Shown in pieces: positions 16,983-26,041 of a DNA stretch of 64,000 nt. The stretch covers positions 124,001 through 188,000 of the forward strand of contig NZ_JACWMY010000009.1 in the NCBI RefSeq assembly GCF_014773265.1. The letters run 5' to 3'. Positions within the stretch are counted from its first letter, which is position 1; each line of letters opens with the position of its first letter. The position numbers were made by a program, and so were the translations under genes. Under the pieces are notes generated by a model, which saw only the letters and a program-made list of their open reading frames with translations, had not been told where the DNA came from and did not search any database. Source of the DNA: Mucilaginibacter pankratovii. GTDB lineage: Bacteria > Bacteroidota > Bacteroidia > Sphingobacteriales > Sphingobacteriaceae.

Positions 16983-17521
16983 TAGGTAGTTTTTTTTGCC
17001 GTTTCTTCGGCAAACTTTTTGGCGTTAAATTCCCCGGTTTTTCCTTTGGGGATAGTAGGGGAACTCCAATTATTATCCGCGATCATTTTGGCTATGAATA
17101 CAATTTGGCCAATATGATAGGGGTAATGTGCCAATTGCCTGTTTATCGCATCGGTAATGGTGTGTTTTTCGCCACGGATAAAAACATGGTTGTGGATGGT
17201 ACTTTCGTTTACCAATTCTAAAGCAGAAAAAAGGCAGGCCCAACCCTCGTTCCACTTCGCGAGGAGCTCGTCCCGCGTTGTAATATCATTTTCAAATTCA
17301 GCTTCGCGTTCCCGCCAGGGCTTTTCGCCGTCGGTAGTTAAAAAGTCCGTCCACCGCGATAGCATGTTACCCCAAAGGTGCTTTACAATGGTGGCAATGC
17401 TGTTGCTCTCCGCATTGTATTGCCAAAACAGGCCTTCGTCGGCCACCTGCGCCATGGCACGTTCGCCCACCGATCTATAATATTCAAATTGCTTACGTGC
17501 GCTTTGCAGGTAATTGTCCAT
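16982..17521 (-). CDS. DinB-like/DUF1572 family protein
   Basis: A 179-aa four-helix-bundle protein of the DinB/YfiT-like superfamily, DUF1572 type: SIATIVKHLWGNMLSRWTDFL, then WREREAEFEND and a C-terminal LAHYPYHIGQIVFIAKMI. The three conserved His positions that bind metal in the fold are plausible at HLW, HN/HTI and HYPYH. The exact function is unknown; relatives include thiol-dependent transferases. Sits between rsmI (12-base gap) and lnt (1-base overlap). Confidence 0.85.
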   Translation of the reverse strand: MDNYLQSARKQFEYYRSVGERAMAQVADEGLFWQYNAESNSIATIVKHLWGNMLSRWTDFLTTDGEKPWREREAEFENDITTRDELLAKWNEGWACLFSALELVNESTIHNHVFIRGEKHTITDAINRQLAHYPYHIGQIVFIAKMIADNNWSSPTIPKGKTGEFNAKKFAEETAKKTT

Positions 17522-17533
17522 ATCAACAGGGTA

Positions 17534-18262
17534 TTAATCTTCGTCCTCGTCGTCCTGGTATTTTCGTTTTTTCTTATCCACCTCAACCGGCGCTGCCCCG
17601 GCAACGCACATTACAAACTCGCCTTTTAGCGGATGAGTTTCAAAATAGGTTTTTACTTCCGTAACAGTTCCGCGTACGGTTTCTTCAAACATCTTTGTCA
17701 GCTCGCGCGATACGGATACCTGCCTGTCGGCACCCCAAAAAGTGGCCATTTCTTCCAGCGTTTTTAATAAACGGTGGGGCGATTCGTAAAGTATCAGGGT
17801 TCGCTCTTCTGTAGCCAATTGTTTGTAACGGGTTTGGCGGCCTTTTTTTAAGGGCAGAAAACCCTCAAAACAAAACTTATCGGTAGGGAAGCCGGAGTTA
17901 ACCAAAGCGGGCACAAATGCCGTTGCACCGGGCAAACATTCCACCGCGATGTTAAACTTCAAGGCCTCGCGCACCAGGAAAAAGCCGGGATCGGATATTG
18001 CGGGCGTGCCGGCATCAGATATCAGCGCCACGTTTTGCCCCATCAGCAGGAATTTGATGATCTCGTTACTGCTTTGATGCTCGTTATGCTGATGGTGGGC
18101 AAACACTTTGTTCTGGATCTCGAAATGTTTCAGCAAGGGGGCGGAGGTGCGTGTGTCCTCGGCCAGTATCAAATCGGCTTCCTTTAAAATGCGGATGGCC
18201 CTAAAGGTCATATCCTCCAGGTTGCCGATGGGTGTGGGTACTAAGTATAGTTTACCTGTCAT
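17534..18262 (-). CDS. rsmI: 16S rRNA (cytidine1402-2'-O)-methyltransferase
   Basis: A 242-aa SAM-dependent tetrapyrrole-methylase-fold enzyme that modifies C1402 in the ribosomal decoding centre. Signatures in order: KLYLVPTPIGNLEDMTFRAI, LAEDTRTSAPLLKHF, ALISDAGTPAISDPGF, CLPGATAFVPALVNSGFP, FEGFLPLKKGRQTRY. The C-terminus ends in a charged tail (KKKRKYQDDEDED). First gene of the rsmI-DinB-lnt operon, divergent from serS across a short repeat-filled spacer. Confidence 0.96.
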   Translation of the reverse strand: MTGKLYLVPTPIGNLEDMTFRAIRILKEADLILAEDTRTSAPLLKHFEIQNKVFAHHQHNEHQSSNEIIKFLLMGQNVALISDAGTPAISDPGFFLVREALKFNIAVECLPGATAFVPALVNSGFPTDKFCFEGFLPLKKGRQTRYKQLATEERTLILYESPHRLLKTLEEMATFWGADRQVSVSRELTKMFEETVRGTVTEVKTYFETHPLKGEFVMCVAGAAPVEVDKKKRKYQDDEDED

Positions 18263-18264
18263 GT

Positions 18265-18350
18265 CAGTTGGCAGTTTTCAGTTGGCAGTTAGGGAAAAGG
18301 CGTTAGTTTCTAAAAAAACTGCAAACTGCCCACCGCAAACTGCAAACTGT
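18265..18350. repeat. CAGTTGGCAGTT/AACTGCAAACTG intergenic repeat
   Basis: Two direct copies of CAGTTGGCAGTT (from 18266) face AACTGCAAACTG-type copies (18318-18349). Together they form an imperfect long inverted repeat in the rsmI-serS divergent spacer. Confidence 0.55.
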
Positions 18351-18352
18351 TA

Positions 18353-18360
18353 TATCTTTG
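18353..18360 (+). promoter_or_regulatory. -7 box of serS
   Basis: TATCTTTG matches TAnnTTTG and ends 16 bases before the serS ATG, giving a leader of roughly 10 bases. Confidence 0.55.
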
Positions 18361-18376
18361 CCTAAAAATTATAATA

Positions 18377-19648
18377 ATGCTGCAAGTTAGTTATATCCGT
18401 GATAACAGGGAACAGGTTTTAGAACGTTTGGCTGTAAAAAATTTTAAACAGCCCGAATTGATAGATGAGGTGATTGGCCTGGACGACAAACGTCGCCAAA
18501 CTCAAACTCTACTGGATAACGTTTCCTCCCAATCTAACGCGGCTGCCAAACAAATTGGCGAACTGATGCGCAACGGAAAAAAAGAAGAAGCTGAAGCCAT
18601 AAAAGCCAACACAGGCAAATGGAAAGAAGAAGGCAAACAGCTTGGCGAACAACTGAGCGCGATAGGGCAGGAACTACAGAACAAAATAGTTTTGCTGCCC
18701 AACCTGCCGCATTCATCCGTACCTAAGGGCATTACACCCGAGGAGAACGAAGTTGTGCTGGAGCACGGCGGTATCCCGGAGTTACCTGCTAATGCTTTGC
18801 CTCACTGGGAATTGGCTACTAAATACAACCTGATAGATTTTGAACTGGGCGTTAAAATAACGGGTGCAGGTTTCCCCGTATATAAAGGTAAGGGCGCTAA
18901 ATTGCAACGCGCGCTCATCGCTTTCTTTTTAGATGAAGCCGAAAAAGCCGGTTACGATGAAGTGATGCTGCCGCTGATGGTGAACGAAGCATCGGGTTTT
19001 GGTACCGGGCAGTTGCCGGATAAAGAAGGACAAATGTATTTTGTAGGACAGGACAACCTGTATCTGATACCAACTGCTGAAGTGCCTATCACCAATCTGT
19101 ACCGCGATGTGATATTAAAAGGCGACGAACTGCCGATCCGTAACACAGGTTATACCCCATGCTTCCGCCGCGAGGCAGGTTCTTATGGCGCCCACGTACG
19201 CGGCCTGAACCGTTTACACCAGTTTGATAAAGTGGAGTTAGTACAAGTAGTACACCCCGATACTTCTTACGATGTGCTGGAGCAGATGAGCCTGCACGTA
19301 CAAAGCCTGCTGCAAAAACTTGGATTACCATATCGCGTACTGCGCCTTTGCGGCGGCGATATGAGTTTTACTGCGGCCCTTACCTACGATATGGAAACCT
19401 GGAGCGCCGCGCAGGGCCGCTGGCTGGAAGTATCGTCTGTATCAAACTTCGAAACTTTCCAGAGTAACCGACTGAAACTACGTTTCCGCAATGCGGAGGG
19501 TAAAACCCAATTGGCGCATACCCTTAACGGCAGTGCATTGGCTTTGCCGCGTATTGTGGCTACTTTGTTGGAGAATAACCAAACGGAGAAAGGAATTAAA
19601 ATACCTGAGGTGTTGGTGCCGTATACGAAGTTTGAGTGGATAGATTAA
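18377..19648 (+). CDS. serS: Seryl-tRNA synthetase
   Basis: A 423-aa class II aminoacyl-tRNA synthetase. An N-terminal antiparallel coiled coil (about 1-110) binds tRNA-Ser. The catalytic core contains TAEVPITNLYRD, motif 2 PCFRREAGSYGAHVRGLNRLHQFDKVE, SVSNFETFQSNRLKLRFR and motif 3 LNGSALALPRIVATLLENNQ. Full length. Shares a bidirectional 36-bp terminator palindrome with the convergent serine hydrolase gene. Confidence 0.97.
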   Translation: MLQVSYIRDNREQVLERLAVKNFKQPELIDEVIGLDDKRRQTQTLLDNVSSQSNAAAKQIGELMRNGKKEEAEAIKANTGKWKEEGKQLGEQLSAIGQELQNKIVLLPNLPHSSVPKGITPEENEVVLEHGGIPELPANALPHWELATKYNLIDFELGVKITGAGFPVYKGKGAKLQRALIAFFLDEAEKAGYDEVMLPLMVNEASGFGTGQLPDKEGQMYFVGQDNLYLIPTAEVPITNLYRDVILKGDELPIRNTGYTPCFRREAGSYGAHVRGLNRLHQFDKVELVQVVHPDTSYDVLEQMSLHVQSLLQKLGLPYRVLRLCGGDMSFTAALTYDMETWSAAQGRWLEVSSVSNFETFQSNRLKLRFRNAEGKTQLAHTLNGSALALPRIVATLLENNQTEKGIKIPEVLVPYTKFEWID

Positions 19649-19660
19649 TAAGATTATAGC

Positions 19661-19765
19661 ACCTCGTCCTTGCGAGCGATAGCGCGGCAATCATCGGCAA
19701 GCAGAGCCGCGCTGCATATCCGCCCTGCTTGCCGGGGATTGCTTCGTGCCTCGCAAAGACGTAGT
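19661..19765. repeat. Palindromic intergenic repeat, copy 3
   Basis: TTGCGAG and CTCGCAA arms plus nested GGCAATC / GATTGCTTCG segments form an imperfect inverted repeat. GCATATCCGCCCTGCTTGCC in the centre relates it to the elements at 37-154 and 5599-5693. Confidence 0.7.
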
Positions 19766-19771
19766 GGATAT

Positions 19772-19807
19772 AAACAAACAAAGCGGCAATTGCCGCTTTG
19801 TTTGTTT
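19772..19807. terminator. Bidirectional terminator between serS and the serine hydrolase
   Basis: A 36-bp perfect palindrome centred at 19789/19790 (GCGGCAATTGCCGC at the core, flanked by AAACAAACAAA and its complement). It lies between two convergent genes and supplies a stem plus T-rich tail in both directions. Confidence 0.85.
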
Positions 19808-19818
19808 GGAAAACTGTT

Positions 19819-21636
19819 TTACATCCCCTTATTTATCGCCTCATAAATTGCATCCTGTATCCTCGGCCTGATATTGAGGCTGCCTAATTTACTGCTTACA
19901 TTGGGGTGCACACGGTTGGATAGGAACACGTAAACCAGGTTGTATTTAGGATCTACCCATACGCAGGTGCCGGTAAAGCCGGTGTGGCCGTATGCCTGGT
20001 CTGATGCTAATTGCGATGGGTACTTGTGATCGGCTATCGGGTCCCAGCGGTCGAAGCCCAGGCCGCGGCGGCTTATGGTGCTTTGTTTGGAGGTGAACAG
20101 GTCAACCGTTTCTGGCTTGATGTACTGCACGCCGCCGTATGTGCCGCGGTTCAGCATCATTTGGTACATAATGCCTATATCGTTGGCGCTGGCAAACAAT
20201 CCGGCATGGCCGGCAACGCCACCCATCAGGGCTGCGGTTGGGTCGTGCACGTAACCATCGATCAGAGTATGGCGGTCGGTTTTATCGTTTTCTGTCGGCG
20301 GAATTCTGTCCGCAGGGAAGCGGTTCAGCGGCAAATAGCCTGCTGTTTGCATGCCCAGCGGGTTATAAAATTGCTGCTGTAGGTAGTTGTTGATGGGTGT
20401 GGAAGTAAGCGTCTCTACAATCTGCTGCATAATACACATGCCTACATCGCTGTACACATACTGCCCGCGTGTTTTTACCGGGGAGTTCAGCATATCGGGC
20501 CACATCACTTCCTCAAAATAATTCTTTCGCAGGTAGTAGTTCTCATTCACCTTGGTTGGGAAATTGGCAGATGAATCAACGCTATAATCGGTAGGTTTTA
20601 CTTTTGTGAACGTTTGGATATCGGGGATCAAACCGGCCTGGTGCTCCAAAATTTCGCGGACGGTTAAAGTTTTTTTATTGCTTTTACGAGCCAACGCAAG
20701 GTAAGTGCCTGCGGTAGAATCCAGGGCAAGTTTGCCCTGGTCGTAAAGCTGCATGGTTTCCATGGTGGTTGCCGAGATCTTGGTCATGGATGCCACATCG
20801 AAGATGTCGGTTATCCTATCGGGGATTTCGTTCTCATACGTGTGGTAACCGTAGGCCTTATTATAGATCACCTTGCCGTCTTTTATCACCATTACCACAC
20901 AGCCCGGCGTGGCCTGGCTGCTGATGGCTTCTTTAGCAATTTTATCTATCTCTGATAAATTATCGGCTTTAATGCCGGCATCCTCGGGCACGGTATATTG
21001 CAGGCGTGTTTTTGCAGTGAGGAAACCGTAGCCGTTTTTATATTTTGGCGTATAAGTTCTGCTGAGTTTTTGCGTAACGGGCACCCCGCCAAATATGGCC
21101 TGTGCGCTGTACATAGCAGATACCGGCGAAAGCCTTGCCGACCATAGCACCGGCGCGGTAACGTCATTCAGTTTAGTAAGCGATGCGGCGCTACCCAAAA
21201 GCGATACCACCACGTTCTTCATTTTTTGATTGGTGTTGATAAAATCGATGATCTGGGGGTTATTCAGGTCGGCATCAACTAACTGAATGATCAGCGTGGT
21301 ATAAAACTTAGTATCCAGCGAGAGCGCATCCAGCGTTTTTACGCCAAGGTAATCGCTGCCGTTAAACGGCTGCACTTTGGTGTACTTGTTCAGCAGGCTA
21401 TCGAAAGCTGCGGTGTAAACACCCGAAAAATGAATGCTGGCAACTTTAGCAACCTCGAGGTTTTGGAGGGGTATAACCTGTTTCTCGTTGTTTAACAATA
21501 CAGTACTTAGCGCAACTGTTTTTTGTTCCTGTACATAAGCTTTGCCGGTAAAGGGAGGGTTTTGCGCACATGCCGAATTAAAAACTACAAACCCCGATAA
21601 AAGCAGCAGATAGATATGCTGCTTATTTCTTCTCAT
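19819..21636 (-). CDS. Serine hydrolase (class C beta-lactamase fold) with orphan GH3 C-terminal-like domain
   Basis: A 605-aa exported protein. I chose ATG 21636 (MRRNKQH) because it gives a clean signal sequence; a candidate lipobox GFVVFNSAC puts the Cys at about 24. Residues about 45-200 (NNEKQVIPLQNL ... QAIFGGVPVTQKLS) look like the C-terminal domain of a GH3 beta-N-acetylglucosaminidase, with no GH3 catalytic domain before it. A serine beta-lactamase fold follows: SMTK (Ser283, Lys286), YSDVG and HTGFTGT as the third motif. Bacteroidota have long GH3-lactamase fusions; this looks like such a fusion that lost its front part. It overlaps the upstream amidohydrolase gene by 14 bases, so is coupled. 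Confidence 0.85.
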   Translation of the reverse strand: MRRNKQHIYLLLLSGFVVFNSACAQNPPFTGKAYVQEQKTVALSTVLLNNEKQVIPLQNLEVAKVASIHFSGVYTAAFDSLLNKYTKVQPFNGSDYLGVKTLDALSLDTKFYTTLIIQLVDADLNNPQIIDFINTNQKMKNVVVSLLGSAASLTKLNDVTAPVLWSARLSPVSAMYSAQAIFGGVPVTQKLSRTYTPKYKNGYGFLTAKTRLQYTVPEDAGIKADNLSEIDKIAKEAISSQATPGCVVMVIKDGKVIYNKAYGYHTYENEIPDRITDIFDVASMTKISATTMETMQLYDQGKLALDSTAGTYLALARKSNKKTLTVREILEHQAGLIPDIQTFTKVKPTDYSVDSSANFPTKVNENYYLRKNYFEEVMWPDMLNSPVKTRGQYVYSDVGMCIMQQIVETLTSTPINNYLQQQFYNPLGMQTAGYLPLNRFPADRIPPTENDKTDRHTLIDGYVHDPTAALMGGVAGHAGLFASANDIGIMYQMMLNRGTYGGVQYIKPETVDLFTSKQSTISRRGLGFDRWDPIADHKYPSQLASDQAYGHTGFTGTCVWVDPKYNLVYVFLSNRVHPNVSSKLGSLNIRPRIQDAIYEAINKGM

Positions 21637-23254
21637 AAACCTTAACACCATTTATATATGTCTTTATTACTTTCACATTCGGCAATTCGCTGCCGGCCAC
21701 CTTCATAATATCTTTATCCAGTATCACAAAATCGGCATACTTGCCAACTGCTATACTGCCTTTTTCGTTCTCCTCAAAATTGGCTTTCGCCGCCCAGGTG
21801 GTCATGCCTTTTAAAGCTTCCATACGGCTTAGCGCATTCTCCATCTGGAAACCCCGGGCGGGCAGGCCCTTAAGGTCCTTACGCACCACTGCGGCATAAA
21901 ACGTATACATCGGGTTAATATTTTCCACAGGGAAATCGGTACCCAGCGGGATCCAGCCGTTTTGTTTCATCAGGTTTTTATAGGCATAGCCACTTTTAAG
22001 GCGGGCCGCACCCAGGCGGTTAATGGCCCATGCCATATCCGAGGTAGCGTGCGTAGGCTGTACCGAAGGGATAATATTGTATTCACCAAAGTATTTAACA
22101 TCCTCGGGCGATACAATTTGCGCGTGCTCTATGCGCCAGCGTTTGTCATTTTTACCCTTAAGGGCATCGGCATATACTTTTAAGATCATCCGGTTTGCCG
22201 AATCGCCAATGGCGTGCGTACACATCTGGAAACCTTTATCGGCTATTTTCTTGGCTACTTCCTCAAAGTGGGCCTTGTTGCTTAGTAAAAATCCGTTCCA
22301 GTTGGCTTTATCGGCGTAGGGCTTTAATAAACAAGCACCCCTTGAGCCCAGCGCGCCATCGCCATAAACTTTAAATGCCCGCACATTGAGGCCGGGGGTT
22401 TTATAAGCGCCGCGTTTAAACAGGTACTCGTAGTTCTCTTCTTTATCGGCAAGCATCAGGTACATGCGCATTTTCAGGTCGCCTTTGTGCTGCAGGGCGG
22501 CTATAGTGCTTACCATGGTGTAGGGCAGGCCGCAGTCGTCTACAGTTGTTAACCCAACTGCAAAGCAGTTACGCTGGGCATCCAAAAGGGCCGATTGTAC
22601 AATCTGTTCGGTAGGCTCGGGGATTTTACGGGTTACTATTCCTACAGCATTATCTACCAGTATGCCGGTAAGTTTTCCGTTAATGGTTTCTATTTGCCCC
22701 CCGGTAATGGTTTGGCCGGGTTTAATGCCGGCAATGTTTAAAGCTGCCTGGTTAGCAATAGCGGCGTGCCCGTCTATCCGGCTTAAAATTACAGGGCGGA
22801 TAGGGAATAAGGAATCGAGTTTTGCTTTATTTGGGAACTGCTTAACGGTCCAGATGTTCTGGTCCCAGCCATTGCCGATGATCCAGCCCTCGGTGTTTTT
22901 GCGGGCGAAGGCGCTTACGGTGTCTACAATAGCATTCCAGCTTTTACTGCCAACCAGTTTTACTTCCTGCAGGCCAAGGCCGTATTCGTAAAAATGTGTG
23001 TGGGCATCAATAAAGCCGGGATAAACCGGTTTACCGCCGGCATCGATAGTTTCTTTGGCAAGATATTTTTGTTCGAGGGTGTCGGCGTTGCCTACCGCTA
23101 TGATTTTTCCATTGCTGATAACAAAGGCGTTAGCGGTGGAGAAGGTGCTGTCTACAGTATATACGAGGGCATTTTTAACAAGGGTGTCGGCATTATATTC
23201 CTTTTGCTTGCACGCGGCAATGAGGATAAAGAACAGGGGCCACAATTTCTTCAT
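21623..23254 (-). CDS. YtcJ-like amidohydrolase lipoprotein
   Basis: A 543-aa metal-dependent amidohydrolase of family 3. The N-terminus MKKLWPLFFILIAACK carries a lipobox (IAAC, Cys15), placing it in the envelope. Metal motif PGFIDAHTHFYEYG, mid-barrel histidines (RIDGHAAIANQAAL, MCTHAIGDSANR, RIEHAQ) and catalytic Asp in IPLGTDFPVE are visible. The C-terminal beta-sandwich ends VKVIKTYINGVKVYEK. The substrate is unknown; relatives act on N-acylated or formylated compounds. Promoter-proximal gene of a two-gene operon with the serine hydrolase. Confidence 0.92.
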   Translation of the reverse strand: MKKLWPLFFILIAACKQKEYNADTLVKNALVYTVDSTFSTANAFVISNGKIIAVGNADTLEQKYLAKETIDAGGKPVYPGFIDAHTHFYEYGLGLQEVKLVGSKSWNAIVDTVSAFARKNTEGWIIGNGWDQNIWTVKQFPNKAKLDSLFPIRPVILSRIDGHAAIANQAALNIAGIKPGQTITGGQIETINGKLTGILVDNAVGIVTRKIPEPTEQIVQSALLDAQRNCFAVGLTTVDDCGLPYTMVSTIAALQHKGDLKMRMYLMLADKEENYEYLFKRGAYKTPGLNVRAFKVYGDGALGSRGACLLKPYADKANWNGFLLSNKAHFEEVAKKIADKGFQMCTHAIGDSANRMILKVYADALKGKNDKRWRIEHAQIVSPEDVKYFGEYNIIPSVQPTHATSDMAWAINRLGAARLKSGYAYKNLMKQNGWIPLGTDFPVENINPMYTFYAAVVRKDLKGLPARGFQMENALSRMEALKGMTTWAAKANFEENEKGSIAVGKYADFVILDKDIMKVAGSELPNVKVIKTYINGVKVYEKK

Positions 23255-23390
23255 AAATAAACAGGCGGATGTAAATTAGATAAACGTAAATACTATATAC
23301 AAGTATGTAAAGGTAAAGTTATGCAATCAAATAATTAATTTAGCATCGAAAATGATCCTGGGAAAGCCGGGAGAAGGGAAATACGTTTAA

Positions 23391-25250
23391 ATGCCAGATA
23401 TAATACAGCTTTTACCCGATTCGGTAGCCAACCAGATAGCCGCAGGCGAAGTGGTGCAGCGCCCCGCATCGGCAGTAAAAGAATTGATAGAGAACGCCAT
23501 AGATGCAGGTGCGGATAAGATACAACTGATACTGAAAGATGCCGGTAAAGCGCTGATACAGGTTATTGATAATGGCTGCGGCATGAGCGTAACAGATGCC
23601 CGTATGTGCTTTGAGCGCCATGCTACTTCAAAAATTCGCAAGGCGGAAGACCTTTTTGCCATCCGTACCATGGGTTTCAGGGGCGAAGCCATGGCTTCCA
23701 TTGCCGCAATTGCGCAGGTGGAGCTGAAAAGCCGCCGCCACGAGGACGAGTTGGGGACCTGTATTTTTATAGAGGGTAGCGAAGTGCTGAGCCAGGAACC
23801 CTGCTCTGCCAATACGGGGACTTCCATATCCATCAAAAACCTTTTTTATAATACACCTGCCCGCCGCAACTTTTTAAAAAGCAACCCGGTGGAGATGCGC
23901 CACATTATTGATGAATTTCAACGGGTGGCATTGGCCAACCCGCAGGTGTTTTTAACCATGCACCACGATGGGCAGGAAGTTTATCACCTGCCGGCAGCCT
24001 CGTTAAAGCAACGGATCATCCACCTGCTGGGTAATAATTATAACCAACGCCTGGTACCGGTGGAGGAAGATACCACCATCATCCGCCTGAACGGCTACGT
24101 AGGCAAGCCCGAGTTTGCCCGCAGAACGCGCGGCGAGCAATTCTTTTTTGTGAACAACCGTTTCATCAAAGATGCTTACTTAAACCACGCGGTGCTTACA
24201 GCCTTTGAGGAATTATTGCCGGATGATACTTACCCGCTGTATGTACTGTTCATTGATATCGACCCGTCCAAGATCGACATCAACGTACATCCCACAAAAA
24301 CCGAGATAAAATACCAGGATGAGAAAGCCATCTACGCTATCATCCGCTCGGCGGTAAAACGTTCGTTGGGTAAATATAATATCACACCCACGTTGGATTT
24401 CGACCAGGAGAATAGCATTGGGCACCTCATCACACAAAAACCTTTCGAGGAAATTGTGCAGCCAACCATTGCTTTCAACCCCGATTTTAATCCATTCGCG
24501 GCGGAGAAAAGGCCGGAGCGCGAACTGCCTTTCCTAAGAAACAACGGCGGCGGCGATCATCGCTCTGCAATACCAAAAAACTGGGATACACTTTACGAGA
24601 TAGCCAAAAAAGAGGAAAGCCTGCAGCACGAGATGCATGCGGAGCCAAGCACATCCATCAACGAGCAGGAAATCACAAAATCGGGCGAGAAGCAGTTCTT
24701 CCAGGTGCATAACCGGTTTATCCTGTCGCAGATAAAATCAGGTTTTATGCTCATCCATCAGCAATGGGCGCACGAGCGTATTTTGTACGAGCGTTTTTTG
24801 CACCAGCTGCAAACGCACAGCGGACTGAGCCAGCAAAGCTTATTTCCGCAATCGGTTACACTAAACAGTAGCGATTTTGAGTTATTGAGAGAGCTTTTAC
24901 CCGATATCCGCGCGCTGGGTTTTGATGTGCGCGAGTTTGGTAAAAACACCGTAGTAGTAGAAGGCATCCCGGCGGATATTAATAACGCCAATGAGCACGA
25001 ACTGCTGGAACAACTACTGGAAGGCTTTAAAAACAACCTGGCCATTTTAAAGTTGGATAAGCGCGATAACCTGGCACGGTCGTTGGCGCGCAATGCTGCC
25101 ATTAAAACCGGTGTAAAACTTTCCATGGAGGAAATGAACCAATTAATAGACCAGCTTTTTGCCTGCCAGATGCCAAATTTGGCATTAAACGGCAAGCCCG
25201 TAATTACTACCTTTACGCTGAACGAATTAGCCGAAAGATTTGAAAAATAG
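23391..25250 (+). CDS. mutL: DNA mismatch repair protein MutL
   Basis: A 619-aa mismatch-repair ATPase. The GHKL N-terminus is intact: IAAGEVVQRPASAVKELIENAIDAGA, DNGCGMS, and the lid motif SKIRKAEDLFAIRTMGFRGEAMASI. The C-terminal dimerisation domain begins near 430. There the endonuclease motif DQHA(x)2E(x)4E is degenerate: HQQWAHERILYE at 456-467 keeps the glutamates but lacks the first Asp and the His. The later C-terminal cysteine motifs read ARNAAIKTG and LNGKPVI. It may therefore lack nuclease activity (inference). First of a mutL-rhomboid-rhomboid-EEP gene run. Confidence 0.95.
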   Translation: MPDIIQLLPDSVANQIAAGEVVQRPASAVKELIENAIDAGADKIQLILKDAGKALIQVIDNGCGMSVTDARMCFERHATSKIRKAEDLFAIRTMGFRGEAMASIAAIAQVELKSRRHEDELGTCIFIEGSEVLSQEPCSANTGTSISIKNLFYNTPARRNFLKSNPVEMRHIIDEFQRVALANPQVFLTMHHDGQEVYHLPAASLKQRIIHLLGNNYNQRLVPVEEDTTIIRLNGYVGKPEFARRTRGEQFFFVNNRFIKDAYLNHAVLTAFEELLPDDTYPLYVLFIDIDPSKIDINVHPTKTEIKYQDEKAIYAIIRSAVKRSLGKYNITPTLDFDQENSIGHLITQKPFEEIVQPTIAFNPDFNPFAAEKRPERELPFLRNNGGGDHRSAIPKNWDTLYEIAKKEESLQHEMHAEPSTSINEQEITKSGEKQFFQVHNRFILSQIKSGFMLIHQQWAHERILYERFLHQLQTHSGLSQQSLFPQSVTLNSSDFELLRELLPDIRALGFDVREFGKNTVVVEGIPADINNANEHELLEQLLEGFKNNLAILKLDKRDNLARSLARNAAIKTGVKLSMEEMNQLIDQLFACQMPNLALNGKPVITTFTLNELAERFEK

Positions 25251-25283
25251 CCTTTAGGCTTTTAAAAATATTTAATACAGAAT

Positions 25284-26006
25284 ATGCAATCACCATTTGC
25301 CAATTTAACACCGGTTGTTAAGAACCTTATTATCATAAACGTTTTGGTCTACATTGCCATGTTTGCCTTACGGCAATTTGTTGATTTAGGCGCTCTTTTT
25401 TCTGCTTACTATATAGGCTCTCCGCTATTTAAACCATGGCAGATCATTACGTATATGTTTATGCATAGTCCTATCGATTTTAAGCATATACTTTTTAACA
25501 TGATAGCCCTGTTTATGTTCGGGCCTATATTAGAGGGTACCCTGGGGTCAAAAAAGTTCTTTAATCTTTATTTCCTGTCGGGTATTGGCGGTTATCTGCT
25601 AAACATGCTGGTACATGCCATACAGATATATAATATAGTAGGTGCATTCACTATATCGCATCCGGAGTTGGACGCTTCCTATTTTGCATTTGGCGGCGGG
25701 CAGGCGCAGGCAGAGCATTTGTATGCACTTTACAATGGAAGCATGGTAGGCGCATCTGGTGCTATATTTGGTATGTTGGTAGCCTTTGGTATGCTGTTCC
25801 CCAATATGGAAATGATGATATTGTTCATCCCTGTTCCCATTAAAGCCAAATACGTAGTTATAGGTTATATTGCTTTAGAGCTATTCAGTGGTTTCAAGGG
25901 TTTTGCGGGCGACCCGGTGGCCCACTTTGCCCACCTTGGCGGCGCATTATTTGGGTTTATTTTGATAAAAATTTGGGGACTTAAAAGCACAAACAATTAT
26001 TATTAA
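25284..26006 (+). CDS. Rhomboid-family intramembrane serine protease 1
   Basis: A 240-aa polytopic membrane protein of six helices. The conserved loop-helix HSPIDFKHILFNMIALFMFG, catalytic Ser in VGASGAIFGMLVAFG and catalytic His in VAHFAHLGGALFGF are present. It presumably cleaves transmembrane helices; substrates are unknown. The gene follows mutL by 33 bases and is followed by a second rhomboid. Confidence 0.93.
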   Translation: MQSPFANLTPVVKNLIIINVLVYIAMFALRQFVDLGALFSAYYIGSPLFKPWQIITYMFMHSPIDFKHILFNMIALFMFGPILEGTLGSKKFFNLYFLSGIGGYLLNMLVHAIQIYNIVGAFTISHPELDASYFAFGGGQAQAEHLYALYNGSMVGASGAIFGMLVAFGMLFPNMEMMILFIPVPIKAKYVVIGYIALELFSGFKGFAGDPVAHFAHLGGALFGFILIKIWGLKSTNNYY

Positions 26007-26041
26007 ATTTTATTGTTATCATAGTAAATACAGCTGTTTTT

